The notes under the pieces: model-generated
The model's input: the letters and a program-made list of their open reading frames with translations, nothing else
What the model was told of the DNA's origin: nothing
Database searches by the model: none
DNA from: an uncultured Finegoldia sp.
GTDB taxonomy: Bacteria > Bacillota > Clostridia > Tissierellales > Peptoniphilaceae
DNA: 6,973 nt
Assembly (NCBI RefSeq): GCF_900766215.1
Contig: NZ_CAAFUQ010000073.1
Span: forward strand, 1 to 6,973
Direction: 5' to 3'
Shown: in pieces, positions 5,152 through 6,973 of the stretch
Layout: every line of letters starts with the position of its first letter
Numbering within the stretch: the first letter of the stretch is position 1
Position numbers and translations under genes: made by a program

Positions 5152-5958
5152 ATGAAAAAAAAGTACTTATTATTAATGTTAGTGGGGTGTTTAATTTTGG
5201 CTAGTTGCGCAAAAAATGAAAAACAAAATTCTGGACAAAAAGAATTAAAGAAAACTGAAGAAAAAACGAATATTGAAAACATAAGCTTATTTGCAGCTGC
5301 ATCATTAGAAGAATCGTTAGCAAAAATTATTCCTGAATTTGAAAAAGAAAACAATGTAAAAGTCGATGTTAACTTAGCAAGTTCTGGAAAATTACAAAAA
5401 CAAATCGAACAAAAAGCGCCATGTGATGTTTTTGTTTCAGCAGGACAAAAGCAAGTAAAAGCTCTTGAAGAAAAAGAACTTGTAAAAGATTCAAAAAGTT
5501 TATTAAAGAATAAACTAGTAATAGTGAAAAACAAAGAAACAGACATTAAAATTTCTAAAATTGAAGATTTAGAAAATGTTAAAGGAAAGATAGCTGTTGC
5601 TGAATTAGAAACAGTTCCAGTTGGTCAGTATACAAAACAAAGTTTGACTCATTATAACTTATTGGATAAGCTTCAAGACAAATTTGTATATGGTAAAAAC
5701 GTAAAAGATACATTAAGATTTGTTGATAGCAAAGAAGCGGATGTAGGTTTTGTATATTCTTCGGATTCTATAACAGATGATAAGGTTGAAGTAGCTTTTA
5801 ATGTTGATGAAAGCTCTCACAAGCCTATAATTTATCCAATAACTAAAACAACTTATTCCAAGAATACTGATATGCAAAATAAATTGTATGAGTTCTTACA
5901 AAATAAATTATCGTTAGAATATTTCAAGGAAGCAGGTTTTGAATCTAGCAATGAATAA
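5152..5958 (+). CDS. modA: Molybdate ABC transporter substrate-binding lipoprotein ModA
   Basis: The 268-residue extracytoplasmic receptor of a molybdate importer. The signal peptide ends in a lipobox L16-A-S-C19, so Cys19 should be lipidated and anchor the protein to the outer face of the membrane. A charged linker (20-42) follows. ModA signatures are FAAASLEESL (47-56, first oxyanion-binding serine), SSGKLQKQIEQKAPCDVFVSA (split over 77-97, second serine), VPVGQYTKQ (155-163) and GFVYSSD (199-205, with the ligand tyrosine at 202). These correspond to the Ser, Ser, Ala/Val and Tyr ligands of characterised ModA proteins. Molybdate is the default substrate, but tungstate cannot be excluded from sequence. 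A consensus AAGGAGG lies 8 nt before the ATG. The 3' end overlaps modB, so the two are translationally coupled. Confidence 0.93.
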   Translation: MKKKYLLLMLVGCLILASCAKNEKQNSGQKELKKTEEKTNIENISLFAAASLEESLAKIIPEFEKENNVKVDVNLASSGKLQKQIEQKAPCDVFVSAGQKQVKALEEKELVKDSKSLLKNKLVIVKNKETDIKISKIEDLENVKGKIAVAELETVPVGQYTKQSLTHYNLLDKLQDKFVYGKNVKDTLRFVDSKEADVGFVYSSDSITDDKVEVAFNVDESSHKPIIYPITKTTYSKNTDMQNKLYEFLQNKLSLEYFKEAGFESSNE

Positions 5959-6634
5959 TGATATTATGATGCCTATTATAATTTCATTAAAGGTATCCAT
6001 AATCTCAACAATTATAACATCAATTCTATCAATATTATTTGCTTGGATGATGGTAAAGTTTAATAAGAAAAATGGTAGTATTTTAGAGGCAATTATCACA
6101 TTGCCTCTTGTTTTACCACCGTCAATTTTAGGATACATTCTTTTGATTATAATAGGTAATAATGGTTTAATTGGAAAGTTTTTTTATGATAATTTTGGAT
6201 GGAGTGTGATTTTTACTTGGAAAGCATGTGTTATTGCTTCTGTAATAGTATCGTTTCCGCTAATGTATCAAAACTGCAAATCCGCATTTCAAAGCATTGA
6301 TAAAAAGATTTTAAATGCAGCAAGAACTATGGGAGCTAGTGAATGGAAAATATTTTTTAGATTGGCAATACCATTAGCATATACAGGAATAATAAGTGGA
6401 TTGGTACTTGCTTTTGCAAGAAGTTTGGGAGAATTTGGAGCAACGATGATGGTCGCTGGAAATATTCCAAGCAAAACTCAAACAATACCATTAGCAATGT
6501 ATTATGCTGTTGAACGAGGAGATAAAACGATGGCGAATACTCTAATGATAGTTGTAGTGGTTTTTTCCTTCTCGTTGATATATTTCTTGAACAGATGGAT
6601 TGAAAAAAGAAGGAATAGAAATGCTGAAGTGTAA
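5939..6634 (+). CDS. modB: Molybdate ABC transporter permease ModB
   Basis: An inner-membrane channel subunit of 231 residues, close to the usual ModB size (about 225-230). Five hydrophobic segments lie near residues 12-38, 50-72, 89-110, 144-164 and 197-217. ITLPLVLPPSILGY (53-66) is the typical ModB/CysT block. The EAA loop that docks on the ATPase is at about 127-146 (AARTMGASEWKIFFRLAIPL), followed by SLGEFGATMMVAG, the family hallmark. The start is ambiguous. TTG at 5939 has AAGGA 8 nt upstream and overlaps modA by 20 nt. ATG at 5951 overlaps modA by 8 nt but lies 20 nt from AAGGA. I chose TTG on spacing; the ATG start would give 227 residues. It is in the modABC operon. Confidence 0.93.
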   Translation: MNLAMNNDIMMPIIISLKVSIISTIITSILSILFAWMMVKFNKKNGSILEAIITLPLVLPPSILGYILLIIIGNNGLIGKFFYDNFGWSVIFTWKACVIASVIVSFPLMYQNCKSAFQSIDKKILNAARTMGASEWKIFFRLAIPLAYTGIISGLVLAFARSLGEFGATMMVAGNIPSKTQTIPLAMYYAVERGDKTMANTLMIVVVVFSFSLIYFLNRWIEKRRNRNAEV

Positions 6635-6973
6635 TATTGAGAAACAATTGAATCATTTTGTACTTAATGTTGATTTTGATGTTAAAAATGAAATATTGTG
6701 TATTATGGGAGAATCCGGAAGTGGGAAGACATCTATTTTGAATTCAATAGCAGGTTTATTAACTCCGAATAAGGGAAGTATAGTTCTTAATGAGAACATT
6801 TTATTTTCAGAACAAATAAATTTGAAACCACAGGAAAGAAATGTTGGATATGTTTTTCAAGATTATGCACTTTTTCCAAACATGAGCGTAAAGGACAATA
6901 TATTTTTCATGAATCCTGATGAGTTCTACACAAATTCTTTAATAGAAAAATTAGGAATAGAATATCTTTTGCA
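6621..6973 (+). CDS. modC: Molybdate ABC transporter ATPase ModC (3' end beyond window)
   Basis: The first 117 codons of the ATP-binding subunit that powers ModB. Walker A is GESGSGKTS (30-38, Lys36). The Q-loop is VFQDYALFPNMSV (78-90, Gln80), the usual form in ModC and related CysA/PotA-type ATPases. The LSGGQ signature, Walker B and any C-terminal molybdate-binding TOBE/MOP domain lie beyond the window edge, so it is not known whether this is a full-length ModC. The start ATG overlaps the modB 3' end by 14 nt and has AAGGA (6610-6614) 6 nt upstream, giving tight coupling. Its place after modA and modB supports the ModC name over a generic ABC ATPase. Confidence 0.9.
   Translation, partial: MLKCNIEKQLNHFVLNVDFDVKNEILCIMGESGSGKTSILNSIAGLLTPNKGSIVLNENILFSEQINLKPQERNVGYVFQDYALFPNMSVKDNIFFMNPDEFYTNSLIEKLGIEYLL

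Overview
The window is a low-GC, AT-biased bacterial chromosome segment of Firmicutes type. It has AAGGAGG-like ribosome binding sites, TATAAT promoters, hairpin-plus-T-tract terminators, a YpuA-like DUF1002 secreted protein, a PerR-type operator and a Gram-positive style ModA lipoprotein. The protein flavour (Lys/Asn/Ile/Asp-rich, anaerobe-type nitroreductase) fits an anaerobic Gram-positive coccus of the Peptoniphilaceae/Tissierellia, with Finegoldia as my best guess. That assignment rests on recognition, not on a search.

Layout. Positions 1-121 hold the right end of an IS30-family insertion sequence: the transposase C-terminus plus its terminal repeat region. About 250 bp without a supportable gene follow. 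A tRNA-Leu(CAA) gene lies on the minus strand at 407-493 with its own promoter and terminator. Next on the plus strand are a secreted DUF1002 protein (671-1627) and a typical 2-Cys peroxiredoxin AhpC (1754-2317) whose -35 region lies inside a perfect PerR-type box. A compact UvrD/PcrA-like helicase (2347-4188) is on the minus strand and converges on ahpC; its stop codon lies inside the ahpC terminator stem. Divergent from the helicase is a TM1586-type nitroreductase (4284-5084). The right end is a modA-modB-modC molybdate ABC transporter operon, with modC cut off by the window edge.

How the genes work together. The three mod genes overlap and form one high-affinity molybdate (or tungstate) importer: lipid-anchored binding protein, membrane permease and ATPase. 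AhpC gives peroxide defence, and its operator suggests it is de-repressed by peroxide. The nitroreductase is a flavoenzyme that may share a redox theme but has no visible shared regulation. The helicase, DUF1002 protein and tRNA are separate single-gene units, each with promoter or terminator signals at its boundaries.

I see no convincing undescribed multi-gene system. The best points for a second look are the PerR box/promoter overlap, the helicase ending inside a shared terminator, the helicase's missing C-terminal region, the possible modA promoter and ModE-like site packed into a 35-bp gap, and the IS30 relic close to the 3' side of the tRNA.
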